A stretch of DNA of 64,000 nt from Chryseobacterium soldanellicola (GTDB lineage: Bacteria > Bacteroidota > Bacteroidia > Flavobacteriales > Weeksellaceae), in NCBI RefSeq assembly GCF_900100115.1, contig NZ_FNKL01000001.1, forward strand, positions 186,001 to 250,000. The letters run 5' to 3'. This document shows positions 1 to 8,970 of the stretch, piece after piece. A program made the position numbers and the translations under genes. Below the pieces are notes generated by a model. The model did no database searches, was not told where the DNA came from, and worked only from the letters and a program-made list of their open reading frames with translations. The first letter of the stretch is position 1, and the number at the start of each line of letters is the position of its first letter.

Positions 1-20
1 TTAAACTTATTTTTAAATTA

Positions 21-53
21 AGATTGCTTCGTCGCTTTGCTCCTCGCAATGAC
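21..53. repeat. Dispersed inverted-repeat element (AGATTGC...GCAATGAC type)
   Basis: Short element starting AGATTGC and ending GCAATGAC, with complementary ends ATTGC/GCAAT. A related copy lies at 46329-46368. Both sit immediately beyond the stop codon of a minus-strand gene. The sequence resembles GTCATTGCGAGG-type repeats that I recall from many Bacteroidetes genomes; two copies are visible here. It may act as a transcript-end hairpin or be a decayed non-autonomous element. Confidence 0.6.
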
Positions 54-55
54 AG

Positions 56-760
56 TTATTTCTTCATAAGTCTTGCAAGATAAGAATCCTCATCCTGCAC
101 TATTTTTTCGATGGTGAAACCATTATTTTCTGCTGCATTTTTCAATGTATTAAAATCAAGATAAAGCCATTTTATAGGATCTTCGGATTCTCCTTTGTAA
201 TGCACGGTATAATCCAGTTCACCATAATATCCGTCTGCGGGAATATAAACTCCGCCATCTTCATCACGGTCGAACATATACAAAATATCGGTGCTGTCAA
301 TTAAAACCTGACCATTTTCGTTTAATAATGGATGCAATTTTTTAAGGTAGATATCAATTTTTGTTAAGCTTTCAAAAATTCCTGTTCCGTTCATTAATAA
401 TAAGATCGTATCAAAAGTATCTCCTGAAAAATCAAGAATATTTTTGCAGATTGTTTTTTGAACTCCTCTTAATTTAGCAACTTCAATAGATTTTGGTGAA
501 ATATCCAGTGCTAAAACATCCAAATTCATTTCATTTTGAAGATACAAAGAATGCGATCCTGCTCCAGATCCGATATCCAGAACTTTTCCCTGAGATAACT
601 CGAGGGCTTTTTGTTCGATCTCATTCATTTCTTCAAACTCCCGGAAAAGATAGTCTACAGGAAGCTCGTCCAGTTCGGAAATTGAAGTTTCAGTCTGCAG
701 ATCTTCCGGATTTTCGTTGTGAAAATGATCCCAGATCGCCTTACCCATTAAATCTTTCAT
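56..760 (-). CDS. Class I SAM-dependent methyltransferase
   Basis: 234-residue soluble protein with a Rossmann-type methyltransferase core. The glycine-rich SAM motif VLDIGSGAGSHSL is near residues 60-72, followed by an acidic residue after the second strand (LALDIS). The first 50 residues are acidic and helical. The substrate cannot be read from the sequence; a small molecule is plausible. It is transcribed alone and ends 3 nt from a dispersed repeat at 21-53. The start ATG gives MKDLMGKAIWDHF; an in-frame ATG four codons later is possible. The family call is secure and the specific function unknown. Confidence 0.8.
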   Translation of the reverse strand: MKDLMGKAIWDHFHNENPEDLQTETSISELDELPVDYLFREFEEMNEIEQKALELSQGKVLDIGSGAGSHSLYLQNEMNLDVLALDISPKSIEVAKLRGVQKTICKNILDFSGDTFDTILLLMNGTGIFESLTKIDIYLKKLHPLLNENGQVLIDSTDILYMFDRDEDGGVYIPADGYYGELDYTVHYKGESEDPIKWLYLDFNTLKNAAENNGFTIEKIVQDEDSYLARLMKK

Positions 761-895
761 AGCTGTTTTTTAAAGGTTGTAAAGATAAAGGTTTTTGAAT
801 TGTTTTTTTTAACACAGATAACACAAATGTTTTCACAAATAACACTATAAGAATATTTATTCTGAAAACATCTAGCTAATTTCCAATTACGTTGT

Positions 896-918
896 TGAGA
901 TCCTTTCAGGATGACAAA
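896..918. repeat. Partial dispersed repeat (GAGATCCTTTCAGGATGACAAAG)
   Basis: Half-element ending AGGATGACAAA. It resembles one arm of the inverted repeats at 44688-44776 and 46252-46319 (arms with AGGATGACAT and GGAATGACAAA), but no second arm is present nearby. It is probably a decayed copy. Confidence 0.45.
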
Positions 919-969
919 GTGTGTGGTTGATTTTGTTTGATAATAATAATTTAATGAAAAGACAAATAT

Positions 970-1082
970 CCTAGCCCCGAACGCAGCATTTGTTTGAGCT
1001 CATTTTTCAGTTTTCGGCGGCGGCTTTGCCGCCGCCGAAAACTGAAAAATGAGCGAGTGCGGAGAGCGGGAAAAGCTCCTAA
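970..1082. repeat. Large palindromic repeat / structured-RNA-like element
   Basis: The core 998-1054 is a perfect inverted repeat of two 27-nt arms (998-1024 and 1028-1054) around the loop TTT, GC-rich at the tip (GGCGGCGGC/GCCGCCGCC). Conserved-looking flanks surround it: CTAGCCCCGAACGCAGC on the left and GCGGAGAGCGGGAAAAGCTCCT on the right (split: GCGGAGAGCGGG, AAAAGCTCCT). This layout matches elements I recall as common in Chryseobacterium-type genomes, with a constant frame and variable stem. Copy number cannot be judged from one window. Confidence 0.7.
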
Positions 1083-1134
1083 AGTATAACGTGAATTGTG
1101 AATAATCAATGTGTGAAGTTAAAACAAGAAAAGA

Positions 1135-1169
1135 CAAAGCCCCGTCTTAATCAAAAGAACAGGGCTTTG
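1135..1169 (-). terminator. Terminator of the efflux operon
   Basis: CAAAGCCC (1135-1142) pairs with GGGCTTTG (1162-1169). On the minus strand the stem is followed by a T-rich run (TCTTTTCTTGTTTT). It lies about 20 nt beyond the stop of the MFS gene. Confidence 0.6.
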
Positions 1170-1190
1170 CACATGAAAAACAAGGTTTCT

Positions 1191-2783
1191 TTATATTACA
1201 GGACCTGCAGCATCTTTCAGTTCTTCTGCAATTTGTCTGTTTTCTTTTACTCTTCTTTTGGCAATGACGGATTTTCCGCGTAAAACCCTTATAAATCTGC
1301 CATACTTGAAACGTTCTTCTCCGAAATGGTGCGTCATCACGTATCCTAAAATCGCAAACCCCGCCCAAATTATATAACCGAAAATCTTCTTATTGGAAGC
1401 GATAATTGCATTGAGCTGAATTGCTTTTATATTGGAAGCTACATTTTGTGGACTGACCGTTAATCCATCCATATAAACTGCCAGATTCCCCAGGCTCTCT
1501 ATCTGAAACCGATACTGAAACCATGAAAATAATGCTGAAAATAAGCCTACCGTCAGGAAAGTCCGCCATACCAGAAACAATCCGATTGCGGCCAGCATAT
1601 CGTTTAATTCAAGCTTATCTAAAGTGTAATACCAAACTCCGATGAACAAAGCTGCCATTCCGTAGCCTTTTAAAAACATGGGAAGATACCAGCTTTCATA
1701 ATTAAATTCCAGCACCATCGAAAAATACATGATGATCGAATAGCCCAACATCGCGGAAAAGCCCAAAAAGATGTAAATTTTTAACGGAATATCTTTTTTA
1801 AACCAAATTACCGCAATGAAACCCGCTAAAATAATCCCGGGAATCATCAATAAGCTTAATTGCGCATTGGTGAGCTGATCATACCCCAAAACTCCGACTG
1901 CATATATATTCTGAATAGAAGTCGTTCCCAGAAACATCCCAAGACAAAAAAGCATAAATAAGCCATGTAAAACATTATTTTTTGAAAATATCCTGAACGA
2001 TAAATAAGGTCTTTTTAAATGAATTTGACGGGTCACCAACAGTGCAAAGCTCACAAAGGCCGCAATACTCGCATTAATAATTTTATCTGAATTCAGCCAA
2101 TCCTGCTGTTTCCCAAAAGAAAAAACATACGCCGAAAACATAAATGTCGAAATGAAAAATATAATACTCAGCCAATCAATATAATACAACGGAACTTTAA
2201 GCGCAAAATATTGATCATGCATAAAAATCCATTGTATTAAAGCCAAAATAAAGCACAAAATTGAAATAATAATAAAAAACTGCTGCCAGTTATACAAAAT
2301 CGAAACTTTGACCGCATAATATCCAACGATCTGATTCATCACCAAAATAAAGGTGTAAAATACACCATAAAACATTCCTCGGTTCCCGATCATTGCCATT
2401 ACAGGTAAAAATAATTCTATCGCTACAATCATTTTTAAAAACCCAAGAACCAGGGAAGATGCAATAATAACGGAAGGTTCTAAAGTTGTTGCATTTATGT
2501 AATTTAATATTCCCAAAAGAATTAAAACAGTGGCAATTTTATCTCGTATTTTGAATCTCAGTTTCAATCTGAGAACGATGGGCATACTCGCTCCCATCCC
2601 AATAGTAGTCGCATAATTCGCAAAAATATAATTCTCCGAAAGTGCACCCGTACCACCGACCATGTAGCTGATATTTCCGCTGTAAACCCCGCCAAGAGGC
2701 ATCACAACTGCCATTAATAAAACAATTAATAAAAGCTGCACCGGCTTTGGCACCCAATCGTGAAATAATCCTTTGTTATACAT
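1191..2783 (-). CDS. MFS efflux transporter, DHA2/EmrB-like
   Basis: 530-residue integral membrane protein with about 14 hydrophobic segments, the size and topology of the 14-TM DHA2 (EmrB/QacA) drug:proton antiporters. It starts MYNKGLFHDWVPKP and has the first TM near residues 16-35. It is the last gene of an araC, tolC-like, emrA-like, MFS set on one strand, so it is probably the inner-membrane pump of a tripartite exporter spanning both membranes. The substrate is unknown; drugs, bile-type detergents or fatty acids are typical for the family. The cytoplasmic C-terminus is basic (KYGRFIRVLRGKSVIAKRR). Confidence 0.8.
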   Translation of the reverse strand: MYNKGLFHDWVPKPVQLLLIVLLMAVVMPLGGVYSGNISYMVGGTGALSENYIFANYATTIGMGASMPIVLRLKLRFKIRDKIATVLILLGILNYINATTLEPSVIIASSLVLGFLKMIVAIELFLPVMAMIGNRGMFYGVFYTFILVMNQIVGYYAVKVSILYNWQQFFIIISILCFILALIQWIFMHDQYFALKVPLYYIDWLSIIFFISTFMFSAYVFSFGKQQDWLNSDKIINASIAAFVSFALLVTRQIHLKRPYLSFRIFSKNNVLHGLFMLFCLGMFLGTTSIQNIYAVGVLGYDQLTNAQLSLLMIPGIILAGFIAVIWFKKDIPLKIYIFLGFSAMLGYSIIMYFSMVLEFNYESWYLPMFLKGYGMAALFIGVWYYTLDKLELNDMLAAIGLFLVWRTFLTVGLFSALFSWFQYRFQIESLGNLAVYMDGLTVSPQNVASNIKAIQLNAIIASNKKIFGYIIWAGFAILGYVMTHHFGEERFKYGRFIRVLRGKSVIAKRRVKENRQIAEELKDAAGPVI

Positions 2784-2873
2784 TTTGTTACATGTTTAAA
2801 TTTGTGAATTCTCAATAAGCCAATTGTGAATTTGCCCTGTTAAAATTGACAACTCACTTTTCACTATTGACAA

Positions 2874-3989
2874 TTAATTTATCTGCACATTTATGTTCAT
2901 TCCTGCACTCAGTTTATCGATATCCTCTTTTTTGTTGAAAGCTGTAAACTCTATTCTCACAGGGATTCTTTGCTGAACTTTGATAAAGTTTCCTGTTGAA
3001 TTATCCGTCGGAACGTTTGAATATCTTGAACCTGTAGCTGCAGAAATTGCCGTTACAACACCTTCAAATTTTTGTCCGCCCAATGCATCTGCTGTCATCA
3101 TCATTTTTTCTCCGACCCTGATATTTGGCATCTGACTTTCTAAAAAATTGGCGGTTACCCATTTTTGCCCATTTAAAACAATGGTTGCCACTTGCTGTCC
3201 GGGTTGGATTAATTGTCCTTCAGAAATCACTCTCCTACCCATCACACCATCGTAAGGTGCCGTAATTACGGTGTAAGAAAGGTTGATTTTTGCCATATCC
3301 AAAGCAGATTTTGTTCTTTTAATTTCGGCATCGATAATTCCGAATTTGCTTTTTACTTCCGTTGTAGAAAGATTGGCGGATTGTTTTTGGTTAACCAGCA
3401 TTTCGTAAGCTGCTTTTTGAGCGTCATATTCCGTTTTTACCTGGTCGTATTGCTGTCTTGTCACGGCTTCCGAAGCCAGAAGATTTTTGTATCGGTTTAA
3501 ATTCTGTTCAGCATTCCAAAGTCTTGCTTTTGCTCCTGCAATATTAGATTCCATCACATTGACGTTGTTGGAAACGGTGTTTACAGACGAACCGGTGGCT
3601 ACACGCTGAGCCAAAGCATTTTGATAAGCTGCTTCTGCCTGACCGATCTGTGTTAAAATTTCACGGTCATCTAAAACAACCAAAGTATCGCCTTTCTTAA
3701 CGTTTTGATGTTCAATGAATTTTATTTCTTTGATATAAGCTGAAACCCGGGTATTTATAGGATTGATAAACTCCTCAACCTGAGCTGCTTCCGTGTAGGT
3801 TTTATCTCCAATGTGGAAATATTGACGAACCAGCCAGTATAATCCAAAACCAATGATCAGAAAAACAACGATATTTGAAATAATTGCTTTTAATTTATTC
3901 TTTTTGGTTTCTTTTTTCTTTGTTTCAGCACTTGATGTCGTTGTTTCAGTTGGCTGTATATTTTGAGTATTTTGTTCCTTGTTTTCCAT
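2874..3989 (-). CDS. HlyD/EmrA-family periplasmic adaptor
   Basis: 371-residue membrane-fusion protein. A Thr/Lys-rich cytoplasmic N-terminus (residues 1-32) is followed by one TM (about 33-53), a lipoyl-like half-motif, an alpha-helical hairpin rich in Ala/Gln/Asn (about 110-220), and the second lipoyl half near ITAPYDGVMGRRVISEGQLI. This is the EmrA layout: TM-anchored, not a lipoprotein. It lies 90 nt upstream of the MFS gene and 25 nt after the TolC-like gene. It should bridge the pump to the outer-membrane channel. Confidence 0.88.
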   Translation of the reverse strand: MENKEQNTQNIQPTETTTSSAETKKKETKKNKLKAIISNIVVFLIIGFGLYWLVRQYFHIGDKTYTEAAQVEEFINPINTRVSAYIKEIKFIEHQNVKKGDTLVVLDDREILTQIGQAEAAYQNALAQRVATGSSVNTVSNNVNVMESNIAGAKARLWNAEQNLNRYKNLLASEAVTRQQYDQVKTEYDAQKAAYEMLVNQKQSANLSTTEVKSKFGIIDAEIKRTKSALDMAKINLSYTVITAPYDGVMGRRVISEGQLIQPGQQVATIVLNGQKWVTANFLESQMPNIRVGEKMMMTADALGGQKFEGVVTAISAATGSRYSNVPTDNSTGNFIKVQQRIPVRIEFTAFNKKEDIDKLSAGMNINVQIN

Positions 3990-4014
3990 TGTTTTGTTTT
4001 TAGCTTTTAAAAAA

Positions 4015-5325
4015 TTAAAGAGTTCCTGTAGATTTCAGAAGATTATAATATTGATACAAGACGTTGATTTCAGCATTGGCATAATCCAGCTCTGACTGTA
4101 ATTTCTGATTTTGCGCGTCAATCATTTCGGCCTGTACTGCCAATTGATTCAGATACTTAGCTTCTGTAATCTTGTAGTTTTCTTCAGCTAATCTTTTAGC
4201 ATCGTTAAGAATTTCAGCCTGTTGTATAGATTCCTGATATTTTACATAAGCTGCATTTACTGCCATATTGATATTATCCTCGACCAGAATCATGGCATCG
4301 CCCGCCTGTATCTTCTGAAGCTGACCAAGCTTTACTCTTTCCTTTGTTTTAAACAGATTATCAATAGTATAGCTCAAAGAAACACCCGTTTGCCAGCCTC
4401 CCGCATACATATCCAAAACTGGATTTCTATTGGTGATCGGCCTTTGTAAGCTATATCCTCCGAATCCGGCTACAGTAGGCATTTTATCGGTTTTAATGAT
4501 TTCAATATTTTTATCGGCAACATCGATATTTGTTTGGGCTGATTTTATCTGAGGATTGCTGCTGTGTGCGAGATCAAGATAATAATCCATCCCAATTCCT
4601 GATTCTTTGTTGTTTAAATCTTCAACCGGAATAATCTCAGTATCAACAGGTAAGCCCAAAGCAATACTTAAATTATAATTAAGAATTTTTTTATTATTGG
4701 TTAAAGTTAAAATTCCCTGATCTAAGTTTTTGATTGCCAACTCACCACGAATAACTTCATTTCGAGTAACCATTCCCTGCTGATAAAATTTCTGGATATT
4801 TTTCAGTCTTTCCTGAGCCAGTTTTTTGTTGTTTTGAAAAACAGATTCCTGATTTAAAATTTTATAAACATCCAGATAACTTGAAATCACTAAAAATTTC
4901 ACATCCTGCTTATTTTTTTCAAAATCTAATTTTGTTAATTGTTCACGAAGTCCGGCCAGTTCGATAGATTTATTCACCAATCCACCTTTAAAGATCAGTT
5001 GAGTAGCCTGTACAGCATACGAGCTCCCGTAATGCGGCATCGGAATATTGGTTGAATTTGAAAAATCTTTGTCGATCGCAAGTACATCACCTAAATAAAA
5101 TTGGCTCATAGATGCTGTAATTGTAGGCAGTTTCTGAAGCTTAGCAATATTGATATTCTGTTTTGCAATATCAATATTCTGAGCAGAAACTTTTAACTGC
5201 TGATGATTCTGAACTGCCAGCTCGGCGACTTCATCCGCTGTCATTTTCCTCATCTGTTGTGAAAAAAACAACGCCGGAAATAAAGCGATCACAAGTGATA
5301 TTGCTGTTTTTATATTGTGTACCAT
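4015..5325 (-). CDS. TolC-family outer membrane efflux protein
   Basis: 436 residues with a signal peptide (KTAISLVIALFPALFFSQQ, cleavage near residue 22) and the two long helical repeats of outer-membrane efflux proteins, rich in Gln, Asn and Lys with heptad spacing. It begins after the signal with MRKMTADEVAELAVQNH, typical of the TolC N-terminal helix. It is the first structural gene of the exporter operon, 89 nt downstream of the AraC regulator. It forms the trimeric outer-membrane duct for the adjacent EmrA/EmrB-like proteins. Confidence 0.9.
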   Translation of the reverse strand: MVHNIKTAISLVIALFPALFFSQQMRKMTADEVAELAVQNHQQLKVSAQNIDIAKQNINIAKLQKLPTITASMSQFYLGDVLAIDKDFSNSTNIPMPHYGSSYAVQATQLIFKGGLVNKSIELAGLREQLTKLDFEKNKQDVKFLVISSYLDVYKILNQESVFQNNKKLAQERLKNIQKFYQQGMVTRNEVIRGELAIKNLDQGILTLTNNKKILNYNLSIALGLPVDTEIIPVEDLNNKESGIGMDYYLDLAHSSNPQIKSAQTNIDVADKNIEIIKTDKMPTVAGFGGYSLQRPITNRNPVLDMYAGGWQTGVSLSYTIDNLFKTKERVKLGQLQKIQAGDAMILVEDNINMAVNAAYVKYQESIQQAEILNDAKRLAEENYKITEAKYLNQLAVQAEMIDAQNQKLQSELDYANAEINVLYQYYNLLKSTGTL

Positions 5326-5414
5326 TTACCTTGTTTTTACATAGGCAAAGTTATGGTAGCACTAAAGTCAATCAAATGCTTGAGATTTGGAAAAAGATGT
5401 TCAGATGTAAGATT

Positions 5415-6260
5415 TCAGTTTTCAAACTGATGCCGGTATTGTGACGGGCTTACCTCCAGATGTTTTTTAAAAAAATGAGAAAATGAGTATTGATCGCTAA
5501 AACCAAGCATATTTGAAATCTCTGAAACCGGTTTATTTGAAGAGTTTAAAAGCACTTTTGCCTCATTAATAACAATAGCAGAAATAATCTGGCTGGCAGA
5601 TTTTCCTGTAATTGATTTAACAACTGATGAAAGATGTCTGGTTGTAATAGACTGCCGCTCGGCATAAAACTCTACAGTTCGTTGTTTTTGATGATTTTCT
5701 GCGAGATCCGTTAAAAAAATAAAGACAATTTCTTCCTGTCTCGACATCTGGTTTACAGCATGGCTGTCTTCTTTGGAAATAATTCCTGCCATTTGATAGC
5801 AGAAAACCGAAAAAAGATGCTCTACAACTTCTTTTTTATACAATATTTCTGTTTCTGTATCTAAAATATATTTGAGAAAATTTACACTTTTCCAGACTAC
5901 TTCCATTTCAGCGGGATCAAAAGGAACGCCGCGATTCATTTGTTGCCTAAAGTACCGATAACCAATTAACCGGTTGAACCTCAATGACAAAGCTGAAATA
6001 AACTCTCTTTTATAAGAAACCATTCTCGACTGAAAATCGTCACTTACAGAAATCATTTCATACACGGTCTGCGGATCTGTTACCATAAACATATTGGCAG
6101 AAAGCTCCAGGTCACTGAAATGCTGACGAAGTTTTATGCTTCCTGTTTTAATGAAAATAAATGCCGGATTTTCAGGACGAAAAGGCTTATCGACAGCTAT
6201 TCTCTCGAAAATATTATGTTGCGTAAAGATTTCAACTCCGAATTTTTCCAGGACAGACAT
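5415..6260 (-). CDS. AraC-family transcriptional regulator
   Basis: 281 residues. An N-terminal cupin-like sensing domain (about 1-165) is followed by a C-terminal double helix-turn-helix (about 185-281), ending in the family hallmark ISNMLGFSDQYSFSHFFKKH...SPSQYRHQ. The gene is immediately upstream of, and on the same strand as, the tripartite efflux genes. It is therefore the likely local activator or repressor of the exporter. The ligand is unknown. Confidence 0.85.
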   Translation of the reverse strand: MSVLEKFGVEIFTQHNIFERIAVDKPFRPENPAFIFIKTGSIKLRQHFSDLELSANMFMVTDPQTVYEMISVSDDFQSRMVSYKREFISALSLRFNRLIGYRYFRQQMNRGVPFDPAEMEVVWKSVNFLKYILDTETEILYKKEVVEHLFSVFCYQMAGIISKEDSHAVNQMSRQEEIVFIFLTDLAENHQKQRTVEFYAERQSITTRHLSSVVKSITGKSASQIISAIVINEAKVLLNSSNKPVSEISNMLGFSDQYSFSHFFKKHLEVSPSQYRHQFEN

Positions 6261-6330
6261 AGCACAAATTTAATCAATATATACAGTGATTACAAAAATT
6301 TATTATTTTAGTATTTACAAATTTCCTATT

Positions 6331-6804
6331 ATGAGAAAAATTGATTTATTATTTGCAGAATATAGCGAAAGTCACAGAAACGCGACAAATAAATTCATCC
6401 ACTGGATTTGCGTGCCTTTAATTTTTTGGACAATTTTGGGATTTATTTCTCTTATTCCTTCAAAATCAATTGGCTTCAGATATATTGGTGAAATTAGCTA
6501 CGTGAGTCTTGCTGCAATGGCTCTCGTTACCGTTTTTTATATGAGGCTTTCTTTTTTAATTGGCTTAATCATGATTTTTATAATGACTTTAATGGAAAGT
6601 TTTGCTTACGGAATCAATATCCGCTTCAAAGAAAATTCATGGATCGTTTATCTAGCCGTTTTTATTGTTACTTGGATTTTGCAGTTTGTCGGCCACAAAA
6701 TTGAGGGCAAAAAGCCCTCTTTCCTGAAAGATCTACAATTTCTTTTGATAGGACCAATTTGGCTTTTAAGCTTTATCCTTAAAAAACTGGGAATCAAATA
6801 TTAA
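6331..6804 (+). CDS. Mpo1-like (DUF962) membrane protein
   Basis: 157-residue membrane protein with about four TM segments. The start MRKIDLLFAEYSESHRNATNKF carries the family signature, including His in YSESHRN and NKFIHW. A longer frame from 6286 adds unlikely residues, so the ATG at 6331 is preferred. The yeast homologue Mpo1 is an Fe(II)-dependent dioxygenase in fatty-acid alpha-oxidation; the bacterial function is not established. Its stop codon overlaps the stop of the convergent DUF2891 gene within the shared bases TTAA. Confidence 0.8.
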   Translation: MRKIDLLFAEYSESHRNATNKFIHWICVPLIFWTILGFISLIPSKSIGFRYIGEISYVSLAAMALVTVFYMRLSFLIGLIMIFIMTLMESFAYGINIRFKENSWIVYLAVFIVTWILQFVGHKIEGKKPSFLKDLQFLLIGPIWLLSFILKKLGIKY

Positions 6805-7868
6805 TCTTCCAAAGCATAGACCGCAAAGCTCGCCAGCCAATGATCTCCACCGTAATTTCCCTGGAAAAGTAATGGCAGTCCGTTATTCAAAAAGACATTG
6901 GCTGTTTTCTGAAAATCCTTTTTCAATGGATGATTATCGGGAAGCGACTTGGCAATTCCCTTCATACACCAGGCTTTTGTAAAAGATAATCCAACCAGAT
7001 GAACGGTCTGATAATCGTTCAGATCACTTACAACCGGAATCTTTTCAATATTCTCTAAACTACGTTTTTCATAGAAATTATTTAACCATTTTACAAAATC
7101 TTTTTGAGGCAAAACTCTTCGCATTAAATCTGCAATTTCCAAACTCGGCGAAAAGAAATCCGAACCGTCCGGCTCAAGATAAGCAGGCGTTTTCGTATTA
7201 TTTAAATAAAAATATTTTGCCCTTTCTATCAGTTGATTTTCAAAATCCTTATCGTGATTTGCTCTTGCCCAATCGAGCGCAAAGACCATTGCAAAAGCGG
7301 TATTCGGATGAACTCCGGTTCTGTTGGGATAGGTTTGTTTTGGAAGATAAGTTTTCCAGGATTCTAAAATTTTATCCGTTAAAGGCTTTAAATTCTGATG
7401 CCAGATTTTTGCTTTCGAATCATCCCAGGTTAATAATTCTTCATCAAGCTTTAACAGCCAGGCCCAGCCGTAAGTTCTTTCAAATGTAGTGGTTAACTGA
7501 TATTTTGTAAAATAGTCCGCCTCAGCTTGAAGATTTTCTTTTTTAAATGAATTATCCAACATTTTTTCAATGTCTTTGGCAATTAATAAATCCGGTTTTG
7601 TCTTTAGCAAGCGAACCAGCATCCAATGCCCATGAACAGAGCTGTGCCAGTCAAAACAACCATAAAAAGTCGGATGCAGATCTTTCGGACTTAACGGAAC
7701 TTCATTTACCGTGTTGATAATATGCGCGGTTTTATTAGGATATTCCTGATTGATGCAGTGAAGCGGTTTTTCGGATAATTTAATAGCCATTTCATCTGTC
7801 AGCTTCGGAATTTCCTGAGCGTACATCAAAAAAGGAGAAAGTATAAGGACTAAAAGACTCTTTTTCAT
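6801..7868 (-). CDS. DUF2891 family secreted protein
   Basis: 355 residues beginning with a signal peptide (KKSLLVLILSPFLMYAQE, cleavage after about residue 17). The mature part has the DUF2891 features: a HPTFYGCFDWHSSVHGHW block, the conserved ARANHDKDF region and the C-terminal GDHWLASFAVYALED. The repeated helical pattern with many Trp/His suggests an alpha/alpha-toroid fold, as in glycoside-processing enzymes, but no catalytic activity is established. It is a monocistronic gene convergent with the Mpo1-like gene. Confidence 0.82.
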   Translation of the reverse strand: MKKSLLVLILSPFLMYAQEIPKLTDEMAIKLSEKPLHCINQEYPNKTAHIINTVNEVPLSPKDLHPTFYGCFDWHSSVHGHWMLVRLLKTKPDLLIAKDIEKMLDNSFKKENLQAEADYFTKYQLTTTFERTYGWAWLLKLDEELLTWDDSKAKIWHQNLKPLTDKILESWKTYLPKQTYPNRTGVHPNTAFAMVFALDWARANHDKDFENQLIERAKYFYLNNTKTPAYLEPDGSDFFSPSLEIADLMRRVLPQKDFVKWLNNFYEKRSLENIEKIPVVSDLNDYQTVHLVGLSFTKAWCMKGIAKSLPDNHPLKKDFQKTANVFLNNGLPLLFQGNYGGDHWLASFAVYALED

Positions 7869-8026
7869 TCAATAAAAATATAAAATAATTTAATTTTTTA
7901 ATGGCTTAGACAAATAAAAACATCAATAAGTAAAGTTTTTCCATGAATTGATATTAATTATTAAAAATTTGACACTAAATCTTAACTTAAGCATAGTTTT
8001 TGATAAGAATTCACCAAAACTTATTC

Positions 8027-8917
8027 ATGAGAAAATTACTTTTACTATTATTCTGCCTTCTGCTTATTCATTGTAAGAAAACTGAAATGATCGCTAATGA
8101 ATCACCACAAGCGATGATGGTTTCGGTCCCTGAAGAGTCAGACAAAGCAATTTCTGCGGCTAGAGCTACCGATGTTTCTCCTCCGAATGCAATTTCCGAA
8201 AAATTGATGCCTGATAATAAAGTTGATAACACTTCTAATTCACCAAATAAAATTGATACGATCTCCAAAAAAATCATCAAAAACGGAGAAATGAAAATTC
8301 AGGTCGGAGATATTAAAAATGCTCAGAATCAGGTCGATGAAATTCTCAAAAAAAACAAAGCTTACCTTCAAAAAGAAGAATTCCAGAATACGGATACGAA
8401 TGAAAATTTAAATTTAACCATAAGAGTCCCGCATGCCAATTTTGATGCGCTTATCAATTCGTTTTCAGATGGCGTGGGTTCTGTTTTATCAAAAAATATA
8501 TCATCAAATGATGTCACGGAAGAATATACCGATGTTTCCATAAAATTAACGAATAAAAAAATCTATCTTGAAAAATATCGAGATATGCTGAAAAACGCAG
8601 CTACGACAAAAGATATTTTGGAAATTCAGGAAAACATCCGTGAGCTGGAAGATGAAATTGATGTCTCTGAGGGGACACTGCGTTTCATCGACGACCGGGT
8701 AAATTACAGTACCTTGAATTTAAGCTTATATAAAGAAAAAGTGAGAAGTTCTGCCACTTCAAAAATAGGTTTTGGAAGTCGGTTCGGTGATTCTTTAACT
8801 GAAGGCTGGAATAGTTTCGTTGCTTTTTTCCTTGGAGTGATCTCTTTGTGGCCATTCTTATTGTTGATTCCTTTGATCATTTTTGTTTGGAGAAAATGGC
8901 GGGCAAGAAAAAAATAA
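8027..8917 (+). CDS. DUF4349 lipoprotein with coiled coil and C-terminal TM
   Basis: 296 residues from the ATG at 8027 (MRKLLLLLFCLLLIHCKK). The signal has a lipobox-like LLIHC, predicting lipidation at Cys16. The DUF4349 core starts around KIIKNGEMKIQVGDI and includes a coiled-coil stretch (KYRDMLKNAATTKDILEIQENIRELEDEI). It ends with a TM helix (VISLWPFLLLIPLIIFVW) and a basic tail. The nine codons upstream of this ATG give no signal-like sequence, so the later start is chosen. It is probably an envelope-stress-type protein; the role is unknown. Confidence 0.82.
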   Translation: MRKLLLLLFCLLLIHCKKTEMIANESPQAMMVSVPEESDKAISAARATDVSPPNAISEKLMPDNKVDNTSNSPNKIDTISKKIIKNGEMKIQVGDIKNAQNQVDEILKKNKAYLQKEEFQNTDTNENLNLTIRVPHANFDALINSFSDGVGSVLSKNISSNDVTEEYTDVSIKLTNKKIYLEKYRDMLKNAATTKDILEIQENIRELEDEIDVSEGTLRFIDDRVNYSTLNLSLYKEKVRSSATSKIGFGSRFGDSLTEGWNSFVAFFLGVISLWPFLLLIPLIIFVWRKWRARKK

Positions 8918-8957
8918 ATACAAATCCGAATATTGGTTAATATTCGGATTTGTATTT
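8916..8957. terminator. Bidirectional terminator, perfect 19-bp stem
   Basis: AAATACAAATCCGAATATT (8916-8934) and its exact complement (8939-8957) surround the loop GGTT, with T-rich sequence on both sides. It separates the convergent DUF4349 and eRF1-like genes and begins inside the DUF4349 stop codon. Confidence 0.85.
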
Positions 8958-8970
8958 TTAAGTCAAATTT

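Larger units (their letters stand above)
761..1190. other. Repeat-rich intergenic region without a convincing gene
   Basis: 430 bp between the methyltransferase start and the end of the MFS gene. It holds a partial dispersed repeat (896-918), a large palindromic element (970-1082) and a terminator hairpin (1135-1169). Small open frames here lack a promoter and look like chance. Confidence 0.6.

Noticed and set aside
1147..1368. Small minus-strand frame at the end of the MFS gene
   Set aside because: It overlaps the MFS coding sequence in another frame and has no own promoter.
6120..6311. Plus-strand frame antisense to the AraC gene
   Set aside because: Shadow of the regulator with no homology pattern.
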